DNA from: Timonella corticicola
GTDB lineage: Bacteria; Actinomycetota; Actinomycetes; Actinomycetales; Cellulomonadaceae
Length of the DNA stretch: 64,000 nt
Direction of reading: 5' to 3'
NCBI RefSeq assembly: GCF_042683685.1
Contig: NZ_JBHUOP010000002.1
Span: 124,001-188,000, forward strand
The notes under the pieces were generated by a model. That model made no database searches. It was not told where the DNA came from and saw only the letters and a list, made by a program, of their open reading frames with translations. Both the position numbers and the translations under genes were made by a program. How positions within the stretch are numbered: position 1 is the first letter of the stretch; each line of letters starts with the position of its first letter. This document shows, in pieces, positions 53,773 to 62,755 of the stretch.

Positions 53773-55494
53773 TTGGTCGCAGCAGACGAAGAACAGACAG
53801 TATGGGCTGACAGGGCCAGCTTAGGAATAAAGTTCGCAGGTATGGCGGGTATCCGGCCACTGACAATGTCCGCCATATCAGCGGTCATTGCCGCGTGGGC
53901 CTATTTTGGGATGCCCCACGCACCCATTGTCGTCGCTCTCGCTGTTCTGGGGATCGTTGCACAGTTTCCACACCATATTTGGCGATTACTCAAGTCCCCG
54001 CGCCTGAGTCTGTTTGCTTCCGGGTCACCCGCGGGAACGTTCATCGTCCCGCGGGCGATCCTGGCCTTTGCCGGATATCTGGTAGCCCAGTCGAGCACCC
54101 TTGAAGTGCTCTGGCTCATCGGCTTCTACTTTGTACTAGGTGCCGAACTCACCATCCGGGCACTTGCGGACCGTGTGGTTCCTGTTGCCCGTAATCTGCC
54201 CGGATACAGGCTGCGGGACTCGCTCGTGTTGGATCCAGCGTGGGCGTATCTGATTTCCAGCCTCGCGCTATTGCTGTGGCCTCTGCGTGACTCGTTCCCT
54301 TGGCTACATGCAGGAACGACCGTCATGCTGGCTGTTGCGGGTCTGTTGACTGTTTTTCTGATTGCCGACGCCTCACGCCTGATTCTGCGTCGGCGGGCTA
54401 CCAGCACCCAACTGCAGGCGGCGCTCAATGCCTACGAGCCACGGTTTCTGCTGCATTGGCAGGCTCCGAAGGGCACGAGTTATCAGGTGTCCATGTGGCT
54501 CCCCTATCTTGAGCAAACAGGCCACCCATACTTCATTCTGCTGCGGAGCCCCGAAAACTTCGATGAGATCGCACGACTCACGAATCGTCCTATCCTGCTA
54601 CGCGAGTCTCTGAGCACCCTGGACGATGTCATGGTGCCTTCGCTGCATGCCGCGCTGTACGTCAACACAGCAACGGTCAACAACCACATGGTGCGCTACC
54701 GCGAGGTAACCCATATTCAACTCAACCACGGGGACAGCGACAAAGCACCAAGTTACAACCCTTCGTTCAGGGCATTTGACCGTAATTTTGTGGCTGGCCA
54801 GGCGGCAATCGATCGTTTCGCCGCGAACGGTATCTCCACGACGAGCGATTTCTTTGAGATTGTTGGCCGTCCACAGGTCGCATCCGTGCAGTTGCCGGTC
54901 TCCCCCATCTCGGCTGTCTCTCAACCCACGGTTCTCTATGCGCCTACCTGGCAGGGTTTCTATCAGGACACTGACTATTCGTCCCTGGAGTTCGCTGAGG
55001 CTATCGTCCAGACCCTGTTGTTTGAGGGATATCGCGTGATCTTCCGGCCGCACCCCTACTCGCGGAAAAACCAGAAACATCGTCCGTTGATAGAACGCGT
55101 GAACGCTATCCTTGCCGCTGATCCTCGCGATCATGTGTACGGGCGTGCCGCGACTGAGGCTGAGATCTTTGATCTGTTCAACGAAAGCGATCTGCTCATT
55201 GCCGATCTCTCATCCGTTGTCTCCGACTACCTCGCCAGCACCAAGCCGATCGTACTCGTACGGCGCGAGACATCGGAGGACGTGTCTCGCACCCTGGGTT
55301 CGGCGTGCTACGAGCTTGATGTGGCTTCAGGAACCCTCGACAAGACAGCCTTCGCAGGACTCCTTAGCACCATTCGTGCTGATGATCCGCTTTCAGGCCG
55401 TCGTACCGATGTGAGTGCCTACTACCTCTCGGATGTACCGGCGGAAGGCCATGCCCAGCTATTCGTGGACACTCTTGATAAATACCTCAGCTAA
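53773..55494 (+). CDS. Membrane-anchored CDP-glycerol/ribitol glycerophosphotransferase-like protein 2
   Basis: A 573-residue paralogue of the enzyme at 50.2 kb. About six hydrophobic segments occupy residues ~30-200. The transferase domain contains FLLHWQAPKGTSYQVSMWLPYLEQ, HIQLNHGDSDKAPSYNPSF (about 312-330), FEIVGRPQVASV, VLYAPTWQGFYQD, RVIFRPHPYSRKNQKH and LLIADLSSVVSDYL. The start codon is TTG at 53773 with AGGAAC about 7 bases upstream. It ends within 8 bases of the convergent third paralogue, with which it overlaps. Donor and acceptor are not determined by sequence. Confidence 0.82.
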   Translation: MVAADEEQTVWADRASLGIKFAGMAGIRPLTMSAISAVIAAWAYFGMPHAPIVVALAVLGIVAQFPHHIWRLLKSPRLSLFASGSPAGTFIVPRAILAFAGYLVAQSSTLEVLWLIGFYFVLGAELTIRALADRVVPVARNLPGYRLRDSLVLDPAWAYLISSLALLLWPLRDSFPWLHAGTTVMLAVAGLLTVFLIADASRLILRRRATSTQLQAALNAYEPRFLLHWQAPKGTSYQVSMWLPYLEQTGHPYFILLRSPENFDEIARLTNRPILLRESLSTLDDVMVPSLHAALYVNTATVNNHMVRYREVTHIQLNHGDSDKAPSYNPSFRAFDRNFVAGQAAIDRFAANGISTTSDFFEIVGRPQVASVQLPVSPISAVSQPTVLYAPTWQGFYQDTDYSSLEFAEAIVQTLLFEGYRVIFRPHPYSRKNQKHRPLIERVNAILAADPRDHVYGRAATEAEIFDLFNESDLLIADLSSVVSDYLASTKPIVLVRRETSEDVSRTLGSACYELDVASGTLDKTAFAGLLSTIRADDPLSGRRTDVSAYYLSDVPAEGHAQLFVDTLDKYLS

Positions 55495-57211
55495 GGTATT
55501 TCTCGCATATCTCAGTGAAACGACTTGAGTACCCTTCACCAACAAAATCCCCTAGGTAGTGGATCTTGAATTCCTGTCTACGTCCGCTCAGCGGATCGCT
55601 GTCGAGCAGGTCGTCGTAGACACTGGGAATGTTCGAGCCGTCCTGTACGATCACGTATCCCGCACGTGCAACGGGGTTCTCCGTGTAAAAGGCTTCGATA
55701 TCCTCAAACCCCATAGCGACGACGGCAAACGGCTTTCCCGAGTACAGATAATCTGGCACGACAGACGAGACATCCGAGATTAGAGCATCGGATGCATTGA
55801 AACAATCGAAGATTGTCATTTCGGTTTCAGCTACTGCGCCGTGAAGGTGCTGACCGCCCTTTAGGTTCTCAGCAACCAGCAACTTCTCAATCTCATCACA
55901 GGCCGCACGTAACACAGCATTCTTACGAGCGTGAGGGTGCGGGCGGAACAGTACTCGGTGTCCCCGTTCGACCAATTGCTGCACAATGTGAGGTCCTATA
56001 GGAAGCGATGAGACCGCTGAGTCAGCCATGAATCCAGCCCAGGTAGGCGCGTACAGCACTGTCTTTGGAGCACCGTCACTGGTCTCAACGTCCACGATCT
56101 CGATGCCTTCGATCTGTGGGCGGCCCACGATCTCAAAGAAGTTGGGGGCCGTCTCAATCCCACGGCTAGAGTAGCGCTCAACCGCTGCTGGTCCAGCAAC
56201 GAAGTTCCGATCATACATGCGCATGACCGGGTTGTAACTCGGTGGCTTGTCTGAGTCACCGTGGTTCAGTTGGATATGTGTAATGCCAAGGAACCGGGCA
56301 AAGTGCGCATTACGGATTGCGTTGTTCGCATAGAACGTGACTTTAAGACTCGGTACAATCACATCATCGAGTTGTGCCATGGCAGATCGCACCAAAATCG
56401 GAGTTTTGGTAATAGCCGCTAGCGTCTCTAGGTTTGTAGCGTTACGCAGGATAATACAGAAATTGCGTCCCAGGCGTTCGAGGTATGGGAGCCACATGGC
56501 CGCTTGAAAGACTGTGTCTGCGGGTGCGTCCCAGTAGAAATAGAACTCTGGAGCATACTGCTCCAACCTGTCATGCAACTGCGCTTCAAATCGTTGCTTG
56601 CTACGCATACGAGCAACTGCCCTCAGCATCATGGCGATCTGCATTCCCAAGCTCAGAAGAGCGAAGGAACCTGCCAGGTAACCGAAGGTCATGTTTACGG
56701 AAGTTGCAAGAGCGGCTGCGATAGCCAGTACATTCAAGAGATATACGTGCAAACTCAGATTGAGCCGTTGGGGCAGTTCAGGATGCCACGGGATATTCGC
56801 AAAGGTGGGGCCTGCCTTGCGACGGAACGGAGACGTCACTGCCTCAAGGACAACCGCAGTCACCACTAGGACGAGCAGAACGATTTCTCCCGGTCCCAAC
56901 TGTGCGCCATCCGCGACAGCCACGAGTACCGCGCCAAGGCCGATGATTCGATTCGAATATCCAGAACCAAGAACCGAAACATCGTCTTTAGCTGTAACGA
57001 CAGTTTTCAGACCCCGGATTCGGATGCGTCGAACGTGTCCGCGAGTCACAAACTCGAAGGTCGCAACAATGAGCCAGCAAAGGGCGACGACACCAGCATT
57101 CGTGTCCGAGATCAGCAGCACGACGATAAGAACCAGTGCGGCGAGATTTCCTACGAGTGCGTATCCTCCAACCGTTCCTAGGAACCGGCTGATTTGCTTT
57201 GCATATGTCAT
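55487..57211 (-). CDS. Membrane-anchored CDP-glycerol/ribitol glycerophosphotransferase-like protein 3
   Basis: A 574-residue third paralogue on the opposite strand. The membrane part (about 10-200) is followed by APEFYFYWDAPADTVFQAAMWLPYLERLG, THIQLNHGDSDKPPSYNPVM (about 310-329), FFEIVGRPQIEGI, VLYAPTWAGFM, RVLFRPHPHARKNAVL and ALISDVSSVVPDYLYSG. It is closest to paralogue 2. Its ATG overlaps the stop of the TagH-like ATPase gene, so it belongs to the exporter operon (tagG-tagH-transferase). The 3' ends of this gene and paralogue 2 overlap by 8 bases. Confidence 0.82.
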   Translation of the reverse strand: MTYAKQISRFLGTVGGYALVGNLAALVLIVVLLISDTNAGVVALCWLIVATFEFVTRGHVRRIRIRGLKTVVTAKDDVSVLGSGYSNRIIGLGAVLVAVADGAQLGPGEIVLLVLVVTAVVLEAVTSPFRRKAGPTFANIPWHPELPQRLNLSLHVYLLNVLAIAAALATSVNMTFGYLAGSFALLSLGMQIAMMLRAVARMRSKQRFEAQLHDRLEQYAPEFYFYWDAPADTVFQAAMWLPYLERLGRNFCIILRNATNLETLAAITKTPILVRSAMAQLDDVIVPSLKVTFYANNAIRNAHFARFLGITHIQLNHGDSDKPPSYNPVMRMYDRNFVAGPAAVERYSSRGIETAPNFFEIVGRPQIEGIEIVDVETSDGAPKTVLYAPTWAGFMADSAVSSLPIGPHIVQQLVERGHRVLFRPHPHARKNAVLRAACDEIEKLLVAENLKGGQHLHGAVAETEMTIFDCFNASDALISDVSSVVPDYLYSGKPFAVVAMGFEDIEAFYTENPVARAGYVIVQDGSNIPSVYDDLLDSDPLSGRRQEFKIHYLGDFVGEGYSSRFTEICEKYLS

Positions 57212-58104
57212 GCCGAGGATGCTCTCCGTGCTGCCCTGATCTCTTCACGCCGTACGGTGAGTTCCTTGACGTGTTTCCGGTACTCGTTCGTGACTGTCTC
57301 TGGATCTCCGTCCATAACAATTTGACCTTGATCTAGCCAGATCACACGCGTACACATTGCTCTGATGGACGCGGTTGAGTGGGCGACGACAAATACTGTG
57401 CCTGCTTCACCACGTATCTCATCGATGCGCTGTCGTGAGCGCTCACGGAATCCTGCATCGCCAGTTGCAAGGGCCTCGTCGATCATGAGCACATCAGGAG
57501 TCGCTGCTGTTGAGATAGCGAATCGCAGGCGCGCCCCCATACCAGCGGAATACGTTTTCATCGGCAAGTAGACCGCATCACCGAGCCCTGAGAAGTCAAC
57601 GATTTCATCGAATCTCTCGTCGACCTCCTTTCGCGACAATCCGAGTGCGAGTCCACCGATCATGACGTTACGTTCACCGGTGAGTTCTTTCATCAGCACC
57701 GCGCTGACGCCAAGCAGTGAAGGGATACCGGAAACATAGATCTCGCCCTGACTTGGAGCGAGGAGACCCGCGATTGCCTTCAGAAGTGTGGATTTTCCAG
57801 AACCGTTGGTTCCGATGAGTCCGATTGATTCGCCGTGGTGCGCTGTGAAACTCACTCCGCGAATTGCCTTTACTTCGGTGTGTCCACCTGTGAGCGAGCG
57901 GCCTTTCCGAAGAATCTTCTTCAGAAGGTTGTCATTCGTGGGGGCGGAGGCCCGGGTCCGTGAGCCAACGACGTGGTAGGTAACGTGAAGGTCGTTAACG
58001 ATTACGGAGGGGTCTCCGATCACCTGCGCCGTGGGCGGGTGATCGGGGAGGTCTTCGAGGTCTGCCTCGTAGTCGAACTCTTCCTCTAGGTCATTCGCGG
58101 CCAT
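57208..58104 (-). CDS. tagH: Teichoic-acid-type ABC exporter, ATP-binding subunit (TagH-like)
   Basis: A protein of about 298 residues that powers export of a lipid-linked surface polymer. Walker A GTNGSGKSTLLKAIAGLL (about residue 100), the signature YSAGMGARLRFA (ABC-2 polysaccharide exporter type), Walker B VLMIDEALATGD and the switch VAHSTASIR are intact. An acidic N-terminal stretch precedes the domain. I chose the ATG at 58104, with GAGG 7 bases upstream; another at 58116 is four codons earlier. It overlaps the permease gene on its 5' side and the third transferase on its 3' side. Confidence 0.9.
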   Translation of the reverse strand: MAANDLEEEFDYEADLEDLPDHPPTAQVIGDPSVIVNDLHVTYHVVGSRTRASAPTNDNLLKKILRKGRSLTGGHTEVKAIRGVSFTAHHGESIGLIGTNGSGKSTLLKAIAGLLAPSQGEIYVSGIPSLLGVSAVLMKELTGERNVMIGGLALGLSRKEVDERFDEIVDFSGLGDAVYLPMKTYSAGMGARLRFAISTAATPDVLMIDEALATGDAGFRERSRQRIDEIRGEAGTVFVVAHSTASIRAMCTRVIWLDQGQIVMDGDPETVTNEYRKHVKELTVRREEIRAARRASSA

Positions 58105-59116
58105 AACGCGCCTCATCTCGCCAGAAAACTATAAACCCGATGATAAATACCGCGACAGCCCACCCCGCGCCTTCAAGCCAGAGAGACCAATCGAGAGGTA
58201 TAGCGGATTCGTCAAGAGCCGCTTGCCGAGCAAGATTCAGGTAAACGGCAACGGGCTGATGCTCCATAATCGTACGTAGGAGATCGTGACCGACAAAGTG
58301 CCCGATCGCGAAGATAACTCCTGAGGCGTACATGCCCACTCGCAAGATGAACGGCAGAAGTTTTATTAGGTCGGGCACACGGGAAGCGAACTTCGCAAGA
58401 ATGAATCCCACACCTGCCGAGAATAGGGCAAGCAAGAGTGTTGCTGGAATCAGCAAGAGCCATCGTTCAGGATGTAGTTCGCCGTCCAACTGTTGGGTTG
58501 CGATGGATGTCTGCGCGATGATCATCATCACGACGTAGCCCGGGGCTAAGACAATGAGATCTTTGAGCACAACTGACAACGGTAATAGGATCCTAGGGAA
58601 GTGCAGCGACTGAACGAGCTTGATGTTCGACTGGATTGAACGTGCCGACTCGGTCACTGTTGAGGAGAAGAAACCGTATACGAAGGTTCCAACCACGATG
58701 TATCCAATGACGTTGTCCATACCAGCCCGGGTGCGCAGCAGAATCCCGAAGATCAATACATAGACAAGCGAGTTCAGAAGCGGCGTAAGGATCGTCCAGA
58801 CTTGCCCAAGGTAGGAGTTCTGGTTCTCTGCCTGAGCTTTTGACGAGGCAAGAACGGTTAGAAACTCCCGCCGTTTGAAGACATCTCGCAGATAAGTCTT
58901 CAACGGAGGTCGTATCCCCATGGGCGTCAAACCGTACTCAGCCGCAATTCTCGAAGAGCGGGACTCTAGTGCTGAAATTTGAGTTCCTTCAACAGGATCG
59001 TTGGTGAGACCCAAAGAAACCCTGTTGTGTCTCACCCTGACCCACCGATTATACGCCGAGCGGAAGCTGTCATCAGCATCAGGTGTCTGCCGTTTGGTAC
59101 GATTACGTCGTTCCAT
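58091..59116 (-). CDS. tagG: Teichoic-acid-type ABC exporter, permease subunit (TagG-like)
   Basis: An ABC-2 polysaccharide permease. The conserved part begins IAAEYGLTPMGIRPPLKTYLRDVFKRREFLTVLASSKAQAENQNSYLGQVWTILTPLLNSLVYVLIFGILL and has six membrane helices, with LVQSLHFPRILLPLSVVLKDLIVLAPGYVVMMI between. It ends RDEARYGRE. Together with TagH it would flip the undecaprenyl-linked polymer. The first ~60 residues from the ATG at 59116 are charged and not conserved, so a later start is possible. Only 26 bases separate this start from that of the divergent 1200-residue gene, which leaves no room for two ordinary promoters in between. Confidence 0.85.
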   Translation of the reverse strand: MERRNRTKRQTPDADDSFRSAYNRWVRVRHNRVSLGLTNDPVEGTQISALESRSSRIAAEYGLTPMGIRPPLKTYLRDVFKRREFLTVLASSKAQAENQNSYLGQVWTILTPLLNSLVYVLIFGILLRTRAGMDNVIGYIVVGTFVYGFFSSTVTESARSIQSNIKLVQSLHFPRILLPLSVVLKDLIVLAPGYVVMMIIAQTSIATQQLDGELHPERWLLLIPATLLLALFSAGVGFILAKFASRVPDLIKLLPFILRVGMYASGVIFAIGHFVGHDLLRTIMEHQPVAVYLNLARQAALDESAIPLDWSLWLEGAGWAVAVFIIGFIVFWRDEARYGRE

Positions 59117-59142
59117 GACCCCAGACCTGAAGGTGTATCTAC

Positions 59143-62100
59143 ATGGTTTCGCCAAAACCCCGTCCACTCTGGAGAAGAGTCGGCTCCGCAGTCAAAAAGC
59201 GCCTACGCTCAGTTAAGTCTCCAGATACGAGTACGCGCCATATGGGCACGGCTAAACAGACCTCAGCTTCGCCCACCACCACAGGGCATCGTGCTTTGCT
59301 CTCTATCGTTATTCCAGCCTTCAATATCGAAGAATACATAGGCGAGGCACTTAGTAGCCTCCAACAACAGAGTTATTCTTCGTTCGAGGCTATTGTCGTT
59401 GATGACGGTTCGACCGATTCGACACGCATAATTGCCGAAGAATTTGCACAAAAAGATCCACGCTTTAAGATAATTCAAACCCCAAATCTAGGTCCAGGTG
59501 CAGCACGGAATTCCGGAATTGCTGCCGCCTCAGGGAAATACCTCACTTTTTTTGATGGCGATGATTTGATTGAGCCGAAAGGCTACGAAAATGTCATTGA
59601 CACCTTGGAGTTCACAGATTCTGATTTCGCTGTATCTAGTTACCAAATTTTCAAAGAAGGCAAAATCCTGCCACCTGGTCGCTGGATTAGACAGGCACAT
59701 TCAAAGAATATGCTTCGTCAGAAACTGGAAGATTATCCAAGAATTTTAGTTAACGCCGTTCAATGGAGCAAAGTTTATCGGAAATCGTTTTGGGACAAAG
59801 CGCAATTGCGCTACCCCGAAGGAGTTCTTTACGAAGACCAACTTCCCTCAGTGTTATCTTACATCAAGGCAACGAGTTTCGACATTCTAGAAGCGCCTCT
59901 CGTTAGGTGGCGCCGCCGCGCTACCGGCACATCGATCATGCAGCAAAGTGCTGACCCTAAAAATCTTGAGGATCGTTTTAACGCCGCCATCAGCGTCCTT
60001 GAAGAACTCATTGCTCACGGACACACTAGTGTTGCCATCGAGCGCGCCTTCCAGTATTTAGCAAATAGCACGTTCACTCTGCAGTATATTAACGATGGCG
60101 ACAAGCGCTACTGGGAGGTCCTAGTCGACCATCTTCCCAAAATTTGGAAGATGGTTCCCCTTAAACGTCTCAAGAATGAACTCAATTCACGCGACAAGGT
60201 ACTTTATCACCTTATTCTCACTGACCAGTACGATTTGGCATTGCGCTTTTTTGACGAAGACGGTTGGGACATTCATGATTCGCGCCCAGTGCTAATAGAT
60301 GGCCAGAACTACGTCAAGCTTCCGCTATTCGACGAAGCTCCTCATAAGGTACCACTCTGGGCTTACATTCCGTCTCCTCGAGAAGTTCGCCCATTCGTTC
60401 ACATTGAGCAAATTTCCTTATCAGCCGATAATAAAATGGAACTAAGGGGGACAGCTTTCTTCTCAAATATCCCTTCAAACGAAATTTATCCAGAAGTTGA
60501 AGTACTTTTTGAGTCTCAATCAGCAGTTGGCTTGACACGCTTCCCTGCTAAGCAGGTTGGCTCTGAAGAAGCTACCTACCGTAGTAGCCACCGTCGTGAA
60601 ACTTACCAAAACACAGGCTTCCACACAATCATCGATCTTATCGATCTTTCGGAGTCATTAAACACCCTTGCCAACAATCGTGGAAAAGCCTTCTTGGATT
60701 TTGCAGTCAGGCAAGGAGATTACTACGCTATCTTGCCCAGCGTGTCTGCAACACAGCAGTCGAGTGTAAGTTTTAGCCGCACAGTCGAAATTGATGGCAT
60801 GTTGTTCACTATTCGATTCAACAGTGAACGACTGACGATAGAGCCACTTCGACCTGCTCAAGTTGTTTCATCGATCGTTGTGGAAAACGACTCGTTGCTT
60901 CTGCACTTTGCGGGTAAAATGACATCTAGAGAAAAACTGTATGCAGTACTATCTGATGACACCGAGAGAGAAATTAGCCGAGCATTGGTTCAAACCAACT
61001 CGCACGGAACACCTGTTTTGGCAGTTTTTCCCCGCATAGATTGGGGTGCACTCCAGTCGAATTTCATTCAATTTCATGTTGAACGATCAGGTAAACAATT
61101 TGCAATGTTTGCCGTACAAAGTGTTCTCACGGATCAGCCGGTTGTTAGAGATTTGGCTTTTTACCGCAATGCAAAAGGTCATTTACGCGCAGGTGCATCC
61201 AGCCACCACCGTTTCGTTACCTCGGTTACGACACGGGAAGCCTGTGAGATTGTGATTAGTTTCTCAACGCCGCTTGATCGAACCTTTGAAATCATGTTAG
61301 AGGGAAAAACTACGCAGATTAAGGGAGTCGTCACTGCAGATGGTGATGCGTCCTTTACGCTAGAGAACTCACCATTTGATGGCTTCGCTCCAGTTTCATT
61401 CGCGCGAGATGCGTACTGGCTTCGACTCAAAGGGCCTGATGGAAAAAATGTCAGGCCTTTGCTACACGAAACTGCTCAAACACTAATTGCACAACCATTC
61501 AGGCTTCAGCGCAGCACATTTGATATACGCTATGATTTCGGCACTGATGAGGCACGAATCCGCTTGCATTCAACGCTAGGTTCACAACGCAGTTCAGCTC
61601 AGACCCAGAACCTACGTGATCAGTACAAGCAATCGTTCCCAAAAATTGAGCGTAGAGTCTATCTTCAATGTATGAAAGGCGACCAGGTCAGCGACACTCA
61701 ATTAGAAATGGCTCGCTATTTCCAACAAAACCACCCGGAATACGAAGTCATCTGGGGCCTTGAGGATGACCTCTGGCCAGTACCAGTTCATCAAGGACGC
61801 GTAATTATCGACTCACGTGAGTATTACGACGTTATCGCTTCCGCACAAATACTCTGTTTCAATCACGAGTTGGCTCCCTATATTGAGAATAAACCCGGGC
61901 AAACGATCATCCAGACTTATCACGGCCATCCATTCAAGATGATGGGTGAGCCACGTTGGGAGATGCTCAACTTCCCAAAGCGAAAACGTCAACACGGCCT
62001 GGACTGGCGTCAAACTTGGGATATTCTACTTTCCCCCTCTCCAGATGCTACTCGTATGCTCACGGAAGCTTTCCCAGTACGTGCGAAAATTCTTGAAGTT

Positions 62101-62745
62101 GGCCATCCACGTAACGATTCACTTGTACAGCACACGGATGCTGTCCGAACTGAAGTTCGCACAGCGCTTGGGCTTAAAGACGACGAATACGCGGTGCTCT
62201 ACGCACCTACTTGGCGAGATTATTCAGCGGAGTCGCCTTGGTATTCTCCCATGACTAATTTTGTCGAGCCTAACTGGTTAGCTTCCAAGCTCGGACCCAA
62301 AGTAAAGGTACTGTTACGCGGTCATCCGTCGCACAGCCGCTACTCTGACGAAAGAACCAGAGCTTCACAAGTCATTGACGTAACTGATTACCCATTCGTC
62401 AATGACTTGATCATCGCATCTGATCTTGGCGTATTCGATTACTCGTCTATTCGGTTCGACTACTCAGTTACAAAGAAACCCATGGTATTCTTTACCCCGG
62501 ACGAAAAGGAGTATTTTGCCTACATGCCTCCCCTCGTCCCCTACAACGAGACAACTCCGGGTCCGGTTGTCGAAAATAAAGATGAACTTGTACTTGCCAT
62601 CCGCGAGTACATTAACGGTAAATCCCCATTGACTGCCGATTATCTTTCCTTCATAAAAAGATTTAACCCAATGGACGACGGAAAAGCCACACATCGCTTT
62701 GTTGAAGGTATTCTTGACCACGTTCGACAGCGGTCAAATGACTAG
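59143..62745 (+). CDS. Family 2 glycosyltransferase fused to a TagF-like glycerophosphotransferase
   Basis: A 1200-residue fusion. After a basic start (~45 residues) comes a GT2 domain: LLSIVIPAFNIEEYIGEALSSLQQQS, VDDGSTDSTR (about residue 86) and the DxD-like FFDGDDLIEP (about 138). A middle region of about 500 residues is beta-rich, without a named family. The C-terminal ~380 residues are TagF-like: QTYHGHPFKMMGEPRW (about 924-940), ILEVGHPRNDSL, YAPTWRDYSAES, LLRGHPSHSRYS (about 1058) and LGVFDYSSIRFDYSVTKKPMVFF. It would transfer both a sugar and a polyol-phosphate. GAAGGTG lies 8 bases before the ATG. Base composition and codon use are clearly more AT-rich than the genes to the left. Confidence 0.83.
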   Translation: MVSPKPRPLWRRVGSAVKKRLRSVKSPDTSTRHMGTAKQTSASPTTTGHRALLSIVIPAFNIEEYIGEALSSLQQQSYSSFEAIVVDDGSTDSTRIIAEEFAQKDPRFKIIQTPNLGPGAARNSGIAAASGKYLTFFDGDDLIEPKGYENVIDTLEFTDSDFAVSSYQIFKEGKILPPGRWIRQAHSKNMLRQKLEDYPRILVNAVQWSKVYRKSFWDKAQLRYPEGVLYEDQLPSVLSYIKATSFDILEAPLVRWRRRATGTSIMQQSADPKNLEDRFNAAISVLEELIAHGHTSVAIERAFQYLANSTFTLQYINDGDKRYWEVLVDHLPKIWKMVPLKRLKNELNSRDKVLYHLILTDQYDLALRFFDEDGWDIHDSRPVLIDGQNYVKLPLFDEAPHKVPLWAYIPSPREVRPFVHIEQISLSADNKMELRGTAFFSNIPSNEIYPEVEVLFESQSAVGLTRFPAKQVGSEEATYRSSHRRETYQNTGFHTIIDLIDLSESLNTLANNRGKAFLDFAVRQGDYYAILPSVSATQQSSVSFSRTVEIDGMLFTIRFNSERLTIEPLRPAQVVSSIVVENDSLLLHFAGKMTSREKLYAVLSDDTEREISRALVQTNSHGTPVLAVFPRIDWGALQSNFIQFHVERSGKQFAMFAVQSVLTDQPVVRDLAFYRNAKGHLRAGASSHHRFVTSVTTREACEIVISFSTPLDRTFEIMLEGKTTQIKGVVTADGDASFTLENSPFDGFAPVSFARDAYWLRLKGPDGKNVRPLLHETAQTLIAQPFRLQRSTFDIRYDFGTDEARIRLHSTLGSQRSSAQTQNLRDQYKQSFPKIERRVYLQCMKGDQVSDTQLEMARYFQQNHPEYEVIWGLEDDLWPVPVHQGRVIIDSREYYDVIASAQILCFNHELAPYIENKPGQTIIQTYHGHPFKMMGEPRWEMLNFPKRKRQHGLDWRQTWDILLSPSPDATRMLTEAFPVRAKILEVGHPRNDSLVQHTDAVRTEVRTALGLKDDEYAVLYAPTWRDYSAESPWYSPMTNFVEPNWLASKLGPKVKVLLRGHPSHSRYSDERTRASQVIDVTDYPFVNDLIIASDLGVFDYSSIRFDYSVTKKPMVFFTPDEKEYFAYMPPLVPYNETTPGPVVENKDELVLAIREYINGKSPLTADYLSFIKRFNPMDDGKATHRFVEGILDHVRQRSND

Positions 62746-62755
62746 GAGTTTCGGA

